This document shows positions 17,310-29,329 of a DNA stretch of 64,000 nt, in pieces. The DNA comes from Liolophura sinensis (lineage: Eukaryota > Mollusca > Polyplacophora > Chitonida > Chitonidae), in NCBI RefSeq assembly GCF_032854445.1, contig NC_088306.1, positions 30,477,764 through 30,541,763 of the forward strand, written 5' to 3'. Positions within the stretch are counted from its first letter, which is position 1. Each line of letters starts with the position of its first letter. The notes below the pieces were generated by a model. It was not told where the DNA came from and did not search any database. It worked only from the letters and a program-made list of their open reading frames with translations. Made by a program: the position numbers and the translations under genes.

Positions 17310-17835
17310 ACTATTAGTAGTTAGCCTGATATACAAATATAAGTACTTATCTGTTGTATCTCAATATCAGATATAAATATTAATACTTATCTCTTGTGTA
17401 ACGATAATAGATAGCCTACAACTATAAGCATTTATCTCTTGTGCCCTGATATTAGATATCACTATGAGCACTTATCTCTTGTACCCCGATATTAGATATC
17501 ACTACAAACACTTAACTCTTGTACCCCGATATTAGATATCACTATAAGCACTTATCTCTTGTACCCCGATATTAGATATCACTACAGACACTTAACTCTT
17601 GTACCCCGATATTAGATATCACTATAAGCACTTATCTCTTGTACCCCGATATTAGATATCACTACAAACACTTAACTCTTGTACCCCGATATTAGATATC
17701 ACTATAAGCACTTATCTCTTGTATCCCGATATTAGATATTACTACAAACACTTAACTCTTGAAGCCCGATATTAGATATAACTATAAGCAGTTATCTCTT
17801 GTATCTCGATATTAGATAAAACTAAAGGCACTTAT
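17310..17835. repeat. Intronic tandem array, 40-bp unit in 80-bp dimers
   Basis: The unit is built on cttgtaccccgatattagat followed by atcactataagcacttatct, and recurs about 13 times. In the central part, units alternate between ctataagcacttat and ctacaaacacttaa, giving an 80-bp higher-order period. The left edge (17310-17450) is more diverged. Confidence 0.92.
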
Positions 17836-20800
17836 CTGCTGCTTTTTAATGAAAACTGCTAATGCGTTTTGCAATCCACCAAGTGTGCAAATCGGTCATG
17901 TTGCCTAACAATTTGTTGGTCAAAGCACGAAGTTACTAATAACTAATCTTAGTTTGTAGGTGTATCCTATAACCAAATGACCAAGAAACTACGTTTAATA
18001 AACTTCTGTAACATTTTATCTGTAATAATATTAAGGTAAGCAATTTTTAGTTTACTGTTATGGTTATTAATACCTTTAAATTAATTATTTGTATGTAATA
18101 TTCAGCACTAAAAATGTACGAGGTTTATTAAGGTATATTTATTCATGGATTCTGTGTTGACATTCACTAAAGTAGAATAAGATTACAAAACTGATATCCG
18201 TACAGATAAAACACAGAGAAAAATAGGCGAAACACACAAAACGTTCTGTTTCACACAGTTAAGTGTTAAATTTACACTGTGTCAGACATTTATGTCACAG
18301 GCAATTTGGGCGTGAACGATAACCAGGCCGAAAATCTCATATTCTCTTGTGATGTTTTGATTACAGTGGTAAGGTATCTGAAGAGTATTGGATTGCTCGG
18401 CTCAAACAAAAACACAGACTTATTTTTCTTTCGTTATTTTTTTTTCTTCGTTTTAATTCCGGGTAAACTTGATTGAAACCTTGGCCACGCCATTGCCTTT
18501 TCACTTCGGCGTAAGATTTACATTCTTTACGGGTTAAGTAAAAAAACACGAACCATAGCAAGGTCGGAATCGATTTAAATTGATTCTTTTACTTTGACCA
18601 CATGTTTGGTTATTAGCGCTAATTTACACGTTTCGTGTTTTTTTATATTAATTGTATCGAGTTTTGAGTTACGAGACCTTACCTTGTTGACGCTAGGATT
18701 TAGAACAATTGACATAGCACGCTAATGCACATAATGTGGGTTAAAAAGAACTCTCTTTACTGGGAGGTACGGATAGTTGCCGAAAGGATTAACATTTTTG
18801 TTCCCTATTTGATTGGAGAAAGTTGAAAAAGCATTTTTAATGGACATCTTCAGGGTGGTTATTTTCTGGAATCATTTCTTATTCTTTGTATGAATTCTTT
18901 TATTTTAAGGGAATCGTTCACACATTTGCGTGCGTCGTCCTTGAGTAATGTAACATTCATTTTCTGCATAAAAAAGCTTTTAAGTTTCTGATTCCTTTGT
19001 CATCTTGTGAACCCGCGTGTATAGCAGGCATAAAGAAGTCTCTTTCAAAATTTGTCAAACTACGAATTTATTACATATCATAAATTTGTAAATTCGATTA
19101 TGATTGTACATTTTTAAATATATATAATTACCTGCTTGACTTGAATGATTTATCTTAGTCAACATAGTTCTCTATTGTGTAATCTTTCATATTATATCCT
19201 TCAACCCCCGCCCCCCTCCCCCCTCTAACTATTAGAACTAGTCTCCTTTTATGTAGTGTTCTACCGGTTATAGCGCACGGCCATAAATTAGTCCAGTGAA
19301 TGAATGATTGGATGATTATGGCTTAATAGTAGCCTTAACGTGATGCTTAGTCCAAAGACGTTTTCCTGGTCAACATTTCCACATGGTATCATGTCGAGAG
19401 AAACACGTATAGGATAACGATTAGAGCAATATAATGGTTTGCCGGAAGAAAACAATAGCCATTCGTCTAAAGTAAAATCAATGTCTTTGATATTTGCGGT
19501 CATAATATTCTTCATAATTTATTAATTAACGGATACCATAATTAACATCGATTGTTCTTCTTGAGTAAATGTTAACGTGCGTGAGACTGGCCTCAGAAAC
19601 CGAATCGGGATATTTAAGGAAACGGGTTCAAACAAGCTTGTTTTAACTGTGTTGTTAATGAGGAGATTTTGTGGTTAAAACTTGACATCGTATTCTTTGA
19701 AAACACGCTTATTTGTGATGATATTTGTAAAATGTAATCAAAGTAGGCGTATCTTAAATGCAGCCGTGCGAGTTTTCTTAAAATTATAAGGAACACAAAT
19801 GGATCACTTTGAAGAAATATGCTGAAATCAGCAGGTGTCTGTGTATATGTATCAGCAAGCGTGCGTACAAATATATATCGTTGATCACGCTAATTATAGA
19901 TATTCTTCGGGGCATCATTTAGCAGATATATATTCCGAAATCAGACCTGTGGCAAAGAACAATTAGATGTTACGGATAATTTCCGCTATGACAATAAATT
20001 TGGATTGGGTACAATTTTTAAATTATAAGTCGTTGAAATGATTATTGTTTAATGCTGTTCATTTTGGCTCATTAGTTTTATACTCATTACATCTGAGTCA
20101 ATATACATGTATACAATATTCAGCGCGATGTCGCAGCCCACATCTTTGTACAGTCTAGAAGCTTGCTAAGGCGTGAAGAGGGGAAGGGGGCGAAGGGGTA
20201 TAAAATAGACGTGCATATAAGAATGTCACAATAGGCTTCGGATAATGGGATTTTAAGTTTAAGACAAATTTTAGAAGTAGTATCTCAGAGTTTTAATTGA
20301 CGTGAAAGATAGCGTGTACATATCTAGTGGATAAGTACGTACGGTCAACGTTATGTGGGGGATAGAAGAACATTCATTTCTCGGTTATTGCAGAAAATCA
20401 TTAATCTGTATTTTCATTGTTTTCAGTTTGCCTTTATTTATTTATTTGATGAGTCTTTTGCGCAGTACTCAATAATATTATACAACAGTGGTCAGCAAGA
20501 AACCCATGGCCATTCGTAGGCTGCTGGAAGACTTTCTCTTAATTTTAGCTTGTATATCTAAATTAATGGAGGTTAAAGAATGTCTTATAGGGAAATCAGA
20601 ACATTTCACAAGTTTAGAATGATACAAATATAAGCATATTTTATCTGTTCTACATATTCATTTAAGAAGATCTTTCCGTACACAACATGAACGCCCTACT
20701 TACATATATACTTGGCCTGGGTCTCTCTATACATGTAGTACAAATAGGTTTGATCACCAATATAGTTAACATCTGATAATCGGATAGAATAACTTTATCA

Positions 20801-20899
20801 CGGGGTTTCGTTTGTACAGATGGCTCAGTAAAAAATCAAAGATGATATTTACTGTCTCTGTCATTAAGACAAAACTTGTATCCCTTTTTCGTGGCCGTT

Positions 20900-21410
20900 A
20901 ATGTGTGCTTTACGTGTCGAGGGCGATGATTCGAACCATTTCCTCCTGTAACTAGAACCGCCATCAGCTCCAAACATGACTATTTGTCGAAAAGCTTTGA
21001 CGAAATATTCAAATCGCTAGCTAAGGACGCCTTGCTAAACATTGAAGACACTGTGGCATTGCATTTGACGACAGGGTAAATAGACCCATGGCCTCTTCAT
21101 ACAGGCCACGTTTGACTAATTGAGGGCCCCAACAGACTTTCCCCACAGCTGTTGACAAAACGGACCCAGCTCAAAGGGGCACATGTTGTTTCTTCACCCT
21201 GTTTCTACATTTAATTTGACCGTTCCGTCAAAAGGCGATGCTTGCACGGGACCCCAATCGCTACAGTAATCGGCCCTTTATTTGACTGGCCAATGGCAAA
21301 ACATCACAGTTCCTGGCGCATCCCGCCTGGGGCCTTTTGAGGGGTTTTTTTCTATTACTTTTCACCATACAGTCTCGGTCGCCCTTCCATCGTCTTATAG
21401 CTGCTGTTGG
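20900..21410. other. GC-balanced non-repetitive block in intron 1, candidate enhancer
   Basis: This block is less AT-rich than the surrounding intron and lacks repeats and a credible ORF. It contains segments such as agggccccaacagactttcc and gactggccaatggcaaaac, with a CCAAT-type ccaat at about 21291. Its position in the long intron of a developmental regulator makes an enhancer plausible. Conservation has not been tested. Confidence 0.25.
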
Positions 21411-23157
21411 TAAATTTTCTACACGTAACTACCCAAATAAGCGTCACCGTTTTCCCTCCTCCATGTGTTGAACATCGCCAGTACGTATACAATAACGCCA
21501 GATAGACTGACCAATGCCCAGTCTGAGGCGATGTTCATTTGAAACTCATTACTGAAACTTGCGTAACAAGGGGGAATAAAGGCCAATATCCCGAAGGTGA
21601 TATAGGAAAACAAATTCATTAAAATAAATAATAAAATAAATTATATTTTGGAGAAAAAAAACATAGCCTGTCTCAAGAAGCAAATATTGATCTATAGACT
21701 ATCTATATTTCATGTCGTCCATACATTTCTCAAACTAATCACTAGTGTGACTGTATGCAGACAGGTAGGCAACGTATGTCATATAAAATACGAATACGGA
21801 TCTGCATAATTGTGTTCGCTATAGCTATTATAGTTCCTACTGGGAGTATATTTTTGATCGAATGAAACAAAAATTATATCCAACTTCTCTTTATGGTGTT
21901 ATGGGCATTTGAGGTTAAGGGGCGGTGGTGCTTATAAAAGTTCAGGAGCAGTCAGGAACGGTCTTATTTCTTAATATTCCTAAGTATTTTCCACTCCCTG
22001 CCACATTCATTCTTCACTTCTCACTCTCGTCACCCCTTTCCCCTTCCTGAGCCCCCTAGGCCAGGTAAAGCCTAGCCACTGCCCATTCAGATCCAGGCCT
22101 TTCCTGTGTGAACATTTTCCCTTATAGCAAATTCACAAATTGCTTCAGAAATTCATCAGATGTGACTTGTACACATTTGCGCGGTTTGTCTAAAAAATAT
22201 CACTTCCTTTACTGTCGGCTTCAGTTGTGACCCTAAAAAGGCTCAAGAAGGATGATTGAAAACACAAACTTGCATATTTAAATAATGACGCGGACTTTCT
22301 AGTTGATCTTTCATATAACGAAAGGAAGTCTGTACTGCACACAACGTTATTAAGAGTCCGACGTTCGCTTTTTATCTTTATGTTATACGTGTAAAACCCT
22401 ATCTGGGTGTGACCACGGAAGGAGTATGGATAACGGATACAAAGAATATCCAAGAATATATAATCTCTCTGAAAGAACGATAAACAAAACAATACATCCT
22501 AAGCTGGCCTATAAGTGTAGGCCTACGTGGAATATGAGTTTATCGGATACGCCTTTTGTCACTGGTTCGGTGTAAATCACACTTTCTTATGTAATTTCGG
22601 ATTATTCCTTAATTCATATATCTGAATGATGCTTGACGCCAGAAAATTTAATCGACGTTGGAGCGATTTGCTGGCGAAGGAAACCAGGGTGTCTCACAAC
22701 AGACTCACCTCCTGACCCTTACGACGATTTTGATGTACATAATCCAATGCTGTGTGAATTATCTGTTGCTAAGTGTGATGTTGTAGGCTTTGAGTATCAT
22801 TGGTTCCCCTCATTTAGTGCCTATCACTGAATGAAGTTATGGATGAACTGATGAAGGGCTCTCACTGAATCCGCCGATAAACTATCCTCTGATCACTTTA
22901 TACCCTTTATATACAAAAGGGCCACTCTTTTCACTTAGTCATGTCTGTTTTCAAACAATGGTGGCATATAACGGGCCAAGAGAACCGCGAAAAGAAAACT
23001 TCCTAAAAACTTCAAGGCTATAGGCTGTAGGGACCTTATATATTATCTTAAATAAAATCGCAACGATGGACATTTGAACAGTTGAGAACAAAGAGCAACT
23101 CTGATATAAATATTTTTTTATAAACGACAACTTATAAATCAGCATGATACAGGACTT

Positions 23158-23276
23158 GTATAATCATCAACATTTCTTCCCCGCATTCTGGCATCATGAA
23201 AAGTGTTAATGGCTTCAATCTTGACATGACTGTACGTCGTTAAACCTCAATCACTCACTCACTCACTCAATCTTGA
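23158..23276 (+). mobile_element. Fragment of another SINE-type 3' end with (CACT)n tail
   Basis: The stretch cgcattctggcatcatg ... ctgtacgtcgttaaacctca is followed by atcactcactcactcactc. The ending resembles the 3' ends of the other SINE families in this window (aaac..caatc plus a short tandem tail). Only the 3' part is visible. Confidence 0.5.
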
Positions 23277-23486
23277 CATGACTGTACGTCGTATTTTCTT
23301 ACACTAAAGGCTACAGCACATGACCGTACGTCCTATTTTCTTACGCTAAAGACTACAGCACATGACTGTACGTCGTATTTTCTTACACTAAAGACTACAG
23401 CACATGATTGTACGTCGTATTTTCTTACGCTAAAGACTACAGCACATGACTGTACGTCCTATATTCTTACGCTAAAGACTACAGCA
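23277..23486. repeat. Tandem array, 42-bp unit, about 5 copies
   Basis: The unit contains tgtacgtcgtattttcttac and (a/g)ctaaagactacagcacat, repeated with a 42-bp spacing. Its first part (actgtacgtcgt) equals the end of the SINE-type fragment just upstream, so the array probably grew out of that junction. Confidence 0.88.
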
Positions 23487-23496
23487 TAGAGATTAA

Positions 23497-24057
23497 CGCC
23501 CCATCCAGACTACTCAACATCACTCAACAGGAGTCAACTTGATGTTGAGTCAACAAGTTGAGCTGTGTTGAGTAGTCTGAACGGATTCTTCAATTTAGTT
23601 CAGCAACACTCCACACCATCCAACATTGTTGAATCGGAAGTGGTATTTTTTGTCAACAAGTTGAGTCAAGTTGGGTGAAAGTAGCCAATCAGCGGCCCCG
23701 TGGAAATAACGTGACCGTCTAAAGGCACCTCACCTGGGAAAAAATGGCGGCATCAAAGGCGAAAGAGAGAAACTGGTCTCACGATGAGAGATTGCCTGAA
23801 CACTCTCTAAAGATTAAAAAGGCAGGGACAAAAGAAAATCATTGTGTCTCATTTATTGGAGAGAAACATGGAAATTTCCCTCCAGTTTATCGAAAGTTTG
23901 GTAAAGAAAAACACAGCTCAACACACGACAACAGTGTTGGACAATATTGACCTATCTGATTTGTAGTGTGGACGGGACACTCAACTGACCTCAACAGCAT
24001 TCAACTTACTCTTGAGTCAAGAAAAGTTGAGCGATGTTAGATAGTCTGGACGGGAAC
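23497..24057. mobile_element. 561-bp non-autonomous DNA transposon relic with TIRs and TTAA target duplication
   Basis: The ends cgccccatccagactactca and the reverse complement of the right end (gttcccgtccagactatcta) match over about 32 bp with about 7 differences. TTAA flanks both sides (23493-23496 and 24058-24061). Subterminal regions carry further ttgagtcaacaagttgag-type inverted motifs. TTAA suggests piggyBac, while a 3-bp TTA or TAA duplication would suggest PIF/Harbinger. An ORF at 23744-23950 begins MAASKAKERNWSHDE, faintly like the start of a Myb/SANT-like domain as in Harbinger accessory proteins, then runs out at 68 residues. No transposase is present. It lies in intron 1 of the homeobox gene and interrupts the dispersed repeat described next. 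Confidence 0.85.
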
Positions 24058-24185
24058 TTAAATCCTAGCAGCGACGACAGTGTGATAGCTTACAAATGGT
24101 CACTCGTAACCGCTGAGATACTACCTCTTGTCAGTTTACCCAAGTTAAGCTTTTTATTCTGACTGTTCATGTCATGCTTAAATAG
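24058..24185 (+). repeat. Dispersed repeat R, copy A (interrupted by the TTAA element)
   Basis: gcagcgacgacagtgtgata, then caaatggtcactcgtaaccg, then cctcttgtcagtttaccc. The same order occurs at 37214-37340, 42985-43090 and 43990-44110. The left part of this copy (acagcatagagattaa, ending at 23496) lies on the other side of the transposon relic. Confidence 0.8.
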
Positions 24186-24401
24186 GAGCCATTCAGTTAC
24201 ACCCGCTGGTACCTTGGTTTGCGTCGTGACGGGTTTTGGTTGCGGTTACCGACTCGGATGTGTACATTGTGGTTGCATCTGTCACGGCGCCAAAATTCGT
24301 ATATTAGTTAGGAAGTAAAAGTGCTTATGACATCCACGATCAGAGTTTAACATTGTGAGGAAGTGATTAATTACAGTATGTATTCTTTGTTATCTGTGCA
24401 G

Positions 24402-24447
24402 GGAGGAGTTGGCAATGAGAATCAATCTGACAGAAGCCAGAGTTCAG
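24402..24447 (+). CDS. Homeobox gene exon 2 (46 bp, middle of the homeodomain)
   Basis: This 46-bp exon encodes homeodomain residues 32-46 (EELAMRINLTEARVQ) after completing the split arginine codon. The acceptor is ttatctgtgcag and the donor is cag|gttagt. Size, phase and reading frame join the flanking exons exactly. The intron between homeodomain residues 46 and 47 is a known feature of paired-class genes. It is far too short to be found as an ORF and is supported by the splice sites and the unbroken homeodomain. Confidence 0.96.
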
Positions 24448-24759
24448 GTTAGTTTTTTTGCTTTCAGTATTTTGAATAATGACACTGTTGCAGTAGTATG
24501 TTAGGTATACATGCAGATTTATTTGGATTTGCAGGCCAAAAATTCATTATTAAAAACTATAGAACGGAACAAATCTAAGAGATTAGACGGAAATAATAGA
24601 AATTTTTTCTATTTGTACCATCAAATTCAGAATAGTTTTATTTAAATTATCATTTCAAACTGCCTTGCTATTTTAGTGTTGCAAACAAAATGTAACTTAC
24701 ATGTTCTTCCAACAATGTTTCAGAGAAAATTAATGCTCATGACTGCGTTTTATGTACAG
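24448..24759 (+). other. Intron 2 of the homeobox gene (312 bp)
   Basis: The borders are gttagt and ttttatgtacag, phase 0, between homeodomain residues 46 and 47. Confidence 0.93.
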
Positions 24760-25299
24760 GTTTGGTTCCAAAACCGTCGGGCAAAATGGCGTAAGAAGGA
24801 GAAAGTGGGGCCCCAAGCCCATCCCATCAGCCCCTACTCCAGCGCCCTCAGTTTGGCATCTCGCTCCGTCCTTTCCCAACCTTCCTACAACGACTTGCTC
24901 CTGAAGTCTTACGAGCAACAGCTGGCCAGTCGTTACAGCATATTGTCTCAGATTCACGCTGCCAGACCAAATTTCTTGGGACCTTCCGCTATCGGACTAG
25001 CCACAGCCGCCAAATACGCTGGCTTAGGGCTATCCTCTTACTCTCCCTTCGCTCCGAGCCTGCCCTCGCTTGCCCCGGGCACATTCCAACATCTTTTGGC
25101 GAATATGACGTCATCGAGGAAATCTCCCGAGAGCCTGGGCGAGATCCCGTCGCCTCTTTCTGGACTCAGTGTACCGAATACTACGTCTTTATTGGACGCC
25201 GATCGGAGGTCGACTAGCATAGCTGCCCTTCGAATGAAAGCGCGCGAGCACGAGCTCAAACTTGAACTTATGTCCAGGTATAAGGATGTGGTGTGTTAA
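24760..25299 (+). CDS. Homeobox gene last coding exon: recognition helix, C-terminal domain and OAR motif
   Basis: It starts VWFQNRRAKWRKKEKVGPQ, the rest of homeodomain helix 3, with Gln at position 50 and Asn at 51 as expected of paired-like Q50 proteins. The KVGPQ.HP...PY segment after the homeodomain and FQHLLANMTS further on resemble Drosophila Aristaless as I remember it. The OAR motif (RRSTSIAALRMKAREHELKL, 25204-25269, about residues 524-545) follows, and the protein ends KDVVC with TAA at 25297. The OAR motif is known in ARX/Aristaless to modulate activity. If the ATG at 15727 is used, the total is 554 residues. The exon is clearly more GC-rich than the flanks. A minus-strand ORF across it is a shadow. 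Confidence 0.96.
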   Translation, partial: VWFQNRRAKWRKKEKVGPQAHPISPYSSALSLASRSVLSQPSYNDLLLKSYEQQLASRYSILSQIHAARPNFLGPSAIGLATAAKYAGLGLSSYSPFAPSLPSLAPGTFQHLLANMTSSRKSPESLGEIPSPLSGLSVPNTTSLLDADRRSTSIAALRMKAREHELKLELMSRYKDVVC

Positions 25300-25348
25300 T
25301 GATGACGCACAGTGAGCCTAAAACATGTTCAATGGTCACAAGGTGCGG

Positions 25349-25354
25349 AATAAA
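25349..25354 (+). terminator. Possible polyadenylation signal AATAAA
   Basis: AATAAA lies 50 bp after the homeobox stop codon, followed by a T-rich stretch. Being so close to the stop, it may or may not be the one used. Another ATTAAA lies near 25892. Confidence 0.4.
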
Positions 25355-26434
25355 TGTATTTGTCATTTTCATTAATTTATTTTTCTTATGATAAAAAGTC
25401 CTGTATAGGAAATGTATTTGCTGACTGATGTAGTCTTTGAGAATCTTTGTATGGCTCTCTGCAAACTTAAAATTTTAGTTAAACACTTACTTACAAAAAA
25501 TTTTGTCAGTTAAACATCAAACATAATTACAGAAAAATTGTTGGTTAAACATCAAACATAATTATGAAAAAAAATATGTTTTAAGGTATGAAGACCAACG
25601 TTAACCAGAAATTGAAACTTTCATATGCGTATTTCTACGTGCTGTCAAAGTTTTGTTTTGGTTGAAGTTTGTCTTCATATGAAAGACATGAACTTTAAGT
25701 GATTAGTTTTGTTATATTTTGGCATGTTTAAAATCCAGCTTTCTGCCATCTGTTAGGCACAGTTCATGATACAGTTGAGTAACCAAGCGACTGTGGTGAA
25801 CAGGTTGTACCTTAAGGAAGAGTTCGGATCTTTGTTGGTCTTTCTTTTGTTTGGAAACATTTTGTGTGAATTAAGATATAGGCCGTCTTGCATTAAATAA
25901 CTGTTATGGTGAATCAGAATTGATAATTTTAAAGATGGTATTACGTAACGTGTAGCAACTATAACGAAATCATACGTGGATCCTGGTTGAGAGCAGAAGT
26001 GGTTGTCTGGTTATCATTAACACGTTATGCGTAGCGGAAGTCTGAGGCTGAAAGTTATATTTGATGTATAATTATTTTATTGATTGGTGCTTAATTGCGT
26101 GCTCAAGAATTTTTCAGAAAGTTACGTTTGTGGTAAGACATTCAACAGTGTCTAATTTACAAAAAAAAAGAGATTTCAGTGTGACTGGAGTAGGCTACCA
26201 TTTTTCGATTGTATGACATACACATCTTTTCAGTGCATGTTTGAATCTTTATAAGCCGCATATTTGCCAAATAACAGGAACAAAATAGTTCCTATTCTGA
26301 AAGAAGAAGTGGCCACACGAGTGTGTCAGCAGCTGTCAATCACAGCCATAGTCAGTTCGCTTCTTGAGGTGCACAGTTTCTTATACTGGAGCCGATTCCC
26401 CGCTTTACCATACCAGGTCCTTTCCATAAAGGTT
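25355..26434. other. 3' flank or longer 3' UTR of the homeobox gene; no further gene seen
   Basis: AT-rich, with a small direct repeat near 25503-25560 (gttaaacatcaaacataatta twice). No coding feature is seen. Confidence 0.5.
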
Positions 26435-27190
26435 TCATCGTTGTTGGAGACTGGCGTCATCGATGTTGGAGGCTGGCGTCATCGATGTTGGAGGCTGGCC
26501 TCATCGTTGTTGGAGACTGACGTCATCGATGTTGGAGGCTGGCCTCATCGTTGTTGGAGACTGGCGTCATCGATGTTGGAGACTGGCGTCATCGTTGTTG
26601 GAGACTGGCGTCATCGATGTTGGAGACTGGCGCCATCGATGTTGGAGACTGGCGTCATCGTTGTTGGAGACTGGCGTCATCGATGTTGGAGACTGGCGTC
26701 ATCGATGTTGGAGACTGGCGTCATCGATGTTGGAGACTGGCGCCATCGATGTTGGAGACTGGCGTCATCGATGTTGGAGACTGGCGTCATCGATGTTGGA
26801 GACTGGCGTCATCGTTGTTGGAGGCTGGCGTCATCGTTGTTGGAGACTGGCGTCATCGATGTTGGAGACTGGCGTCATCGATGTTGGAGACTGGCGTCAT
26901 CGATGTTGGAGACTGGCGTCATCGATGTTGGAGGCTGGCGTCATCGATGTTGGAGACTGGCGTCATCGATGTTGGAGACTGGCGTCATCGTTGTTGGAGA
27001 CTGGCGTCATCGATGTTGGAGACTGGCGTCATCGATGTTGGAGACTGGCGTCATCGTTGTTGGAGACTGGCGTCATCGATGTTGGAGACTGGCGTCATCG
27101 ATGTTGGAGACTGGCCCCATCGATTGGCGTTATCGTTGTTGAAGACTGGCGTCATCGTTGTTGGAGACTGGCGGCATCGATGTTGGCGTC
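26435..27190. repeat. Tandem array, 22-bp unit, about 34 copies
   Basis: The unit gactggcgtcatcgatgttg plus ga recurs with very little variation (cgatg/cgttg, gaga/gagg, gtc/ccc). A 22-bp unit without stops gives open frames in all three plus-strand registers, each with a 22-residue period. The three overlapping ORFs of 221-292 codons are therefore repeat products, and the longest one begins at a TTG. The array is 1.1 kb downstream of the homeobox stop codon. Confidence 0.96.
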
Positions 27191-27861
27191 TATTAACTAT
27201 TTTCATGATAAATTAGGCCTCAGGATGAAAATGTTATACTTTGACCAATATTGCGTTTCGTAATTTTTGTGCCATAGCCTATAGACCAAACATTATTGAT
27301 CCGCTTCTCTTTCCCAAGGCATTCGATTCGTTCGGGCTCTGTACAAAATATGCTGCGAAATATACTAATCAGATCCATACTCCATAGTGAAATGTGTCAG
27401 AGGTGTGATTCTTCTCACAGTGCTACAGAACCTATTAATATATTCATAAAATTGTAAATATACTGTTTCGAACGTGTTGTGTAATAAAATCGGATTCCAC
27501 TCTAGCCATGGCAACTCATATAGTGTTGTTTCCTGACTCCAAATTTTGTCCCATGCCCAGGTTTACATTCTGTCCGCACCTTCGTCCGTCGGTCAGTCAG
27601 TCCGTAAAACTTTGTTTTTCATGCCGATTCATTATTCTTCCCTCAGTACAACTTGGTACATGACTTCACCGTGAAAAGATAAAAATCTAAATGGAGTTTC
27701 TAGCCGTTTGTCCAGTTTTTGACAAACTTATAGCCGTTTTTGTTCATTTGTGGAATTTGACACATCTATAATTCTGACGGCCCAAGCCCGTACGGAACAA
27801 GCATTTCTTGCGAAAACAGTACTCCTAGAATTCTTGTATATTTATATAACGCTTGTTTTGG
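27191..27861. other. No gene recognised
   Basis: Unique AT-rich sequence without a supportable ORF. Confidence 0.5.
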
Positions 27862-28122
27862 GCAGTTTTATGTGGCGCGTGTTGTAGGCAGTTTTATATT
27901 GTGCGTGCTGTAGGCAGTTTTATATTGCACATGTTTTACCATACTTTTATATGGCACGTATTTTAGGCAGTTGTGTTGGGCACATATTTTACACTCTGTT
28001 ATATGGCACGTGTTTTAGCACACTCTTACATGGCGCATGTTTTAGGCAGTTTTGTATGGCACGTGTTTTACACACTCTTATATGGCAAGTGTTTTACATA
28101 GGTTATTTGGCATGTATTTTAA
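27862..28122. repeat. Degenerate tandem array, 26-27-bp unit, about 10 copies
   Basis: Variants of ggcagttttatatggcacgt followed by gtttta recur every 26-27 bp, with a second subtype starting cacactctta. It is more diverged than the neighbouring arrays and therefore probably older. Confidence 0.8.
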
Positions 28123-28507
28123 ACAGCACTCAAAATATTTCACTTTTGTAATGACGGTCAGGTTTATGACTGGGGAAAATCACCGATGAAAGTGCCTGGT
28201 GTAACATTACATCTGTGAGCGACCATGAGCTGGATTCAATTTGCGACCTCACGCTTGATCACGTCTGAATTGCAAACAAGCTTCGTCAGGGTATGCTCTG
28301 ATGGATTGTGACTATATACAATTTTAACAGAATAGGCATAACAACACTGAAAATGACACAAATTTTGTGTTTTCATTTGATTGATTGATGGATCTTTAAC
28401 GCATGCAATAGCCAAGAATATTCCATTTATACATTAGTGGTCATTTTTATGTCATTCACCGAATGGGACTTACATGTTGGACTGAACAAATGCTCATCAC
28501 ACGAGTG

Positions 28508-28625
28508 ATTTGATTGGACGCCATAATCAAGAATATTTCACTTACAAGATGTCGGCCAACATAATGGTGGGAGGAAACCGGACAAAGCCCGGTGGAAACA
28601 CACTACCGGGCTTGAACTGAGGAAA
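28508..28625 (-). mobile_element. Truncated, diverged SINE of the main family, minus strand
   Basis: gatttgattgg, aagaatatttcacttac, ataatggtgggaggaaaccg and gcccggtggaaac match the 3' half of the family read in reverse. The middle and head are lost. Confidence 0.7.
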
Positions 28626-28929
28626 TCTTGTTGAACACTCGTCCACAAATCTGTCCAAAAATTCTTTAAAAAACCACATGTGTAATAACATGCATGTTGA
28701 ATTGTGAAGGACATTCACATGGGTACATTATTACACACCAAAGGTGAATGGTGTACAAAGGCATGGTCACAATATTAATTGTTTTGTTCATTTTGCATAC
28801 ATATCGTCTGGCGTAGAAGTCTAAAATGACACAAATGAGCCCCTGACTTTTTCTGTTGACGAAGAAATGTACAAAGTAAAATGAAAGAAACATAATTTTG
28901 ATTCAAATGTAAAACATAAGGTCCGGCTC

Positions 28930-29160
28930 ATGTCGGGTGTCGGCTGTTGATATTGTTAACACGTTACATGCTTTTTCGGTTAGGATCTGCAGGGAGCACT
29001 CTCTCGTCGGATGTTGGCTCCATCGGAAACGGAATCACTGAGATACCTCTCACCTCCACAGACCACATTGTTCTCGGAGCCAAGGTGACGATAAACGACT
29101 CTCGCGCGAAGGGCCGTTCATGTCGTCTTATATGCTGTTTGAATGAAATCACGTAACATT
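28930..29160. other. GC-balanced block open on both strands; possible exon or regulatory element
   Basis: Between about 28975 and 29135 the sequence is GC-balanced and open on both strands (69 codons +, 62 codons -). The predicted peptides are not recognised. An acceptor-like ttttcggttag precedes it on the plus strand, but no matching donor or partner exon is found. I do not call a gene. Confidence 0.25.
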
Positions 29161-29329
29161 CGCCAAATATACAGTCATGAATATATCTGTATACAGGTAC
29201 GTGGAAAAGGTTACCTGAAATACTTGAAAAACAACAACAAAATCATTTAAATAATTAAATTTATAAACAAATAAATAAATGACATTTGCTAAATTTTCTG
29301 TGGATTAATTTTATTCCGTGAATATCGAT

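Noticed and set aside
26264-27263. Three overlapping ORFs of 221-292 codons
   Set aside because: They are the same 22-bp repeat read in three frames. The longest begins at TTG, and no domain is present.
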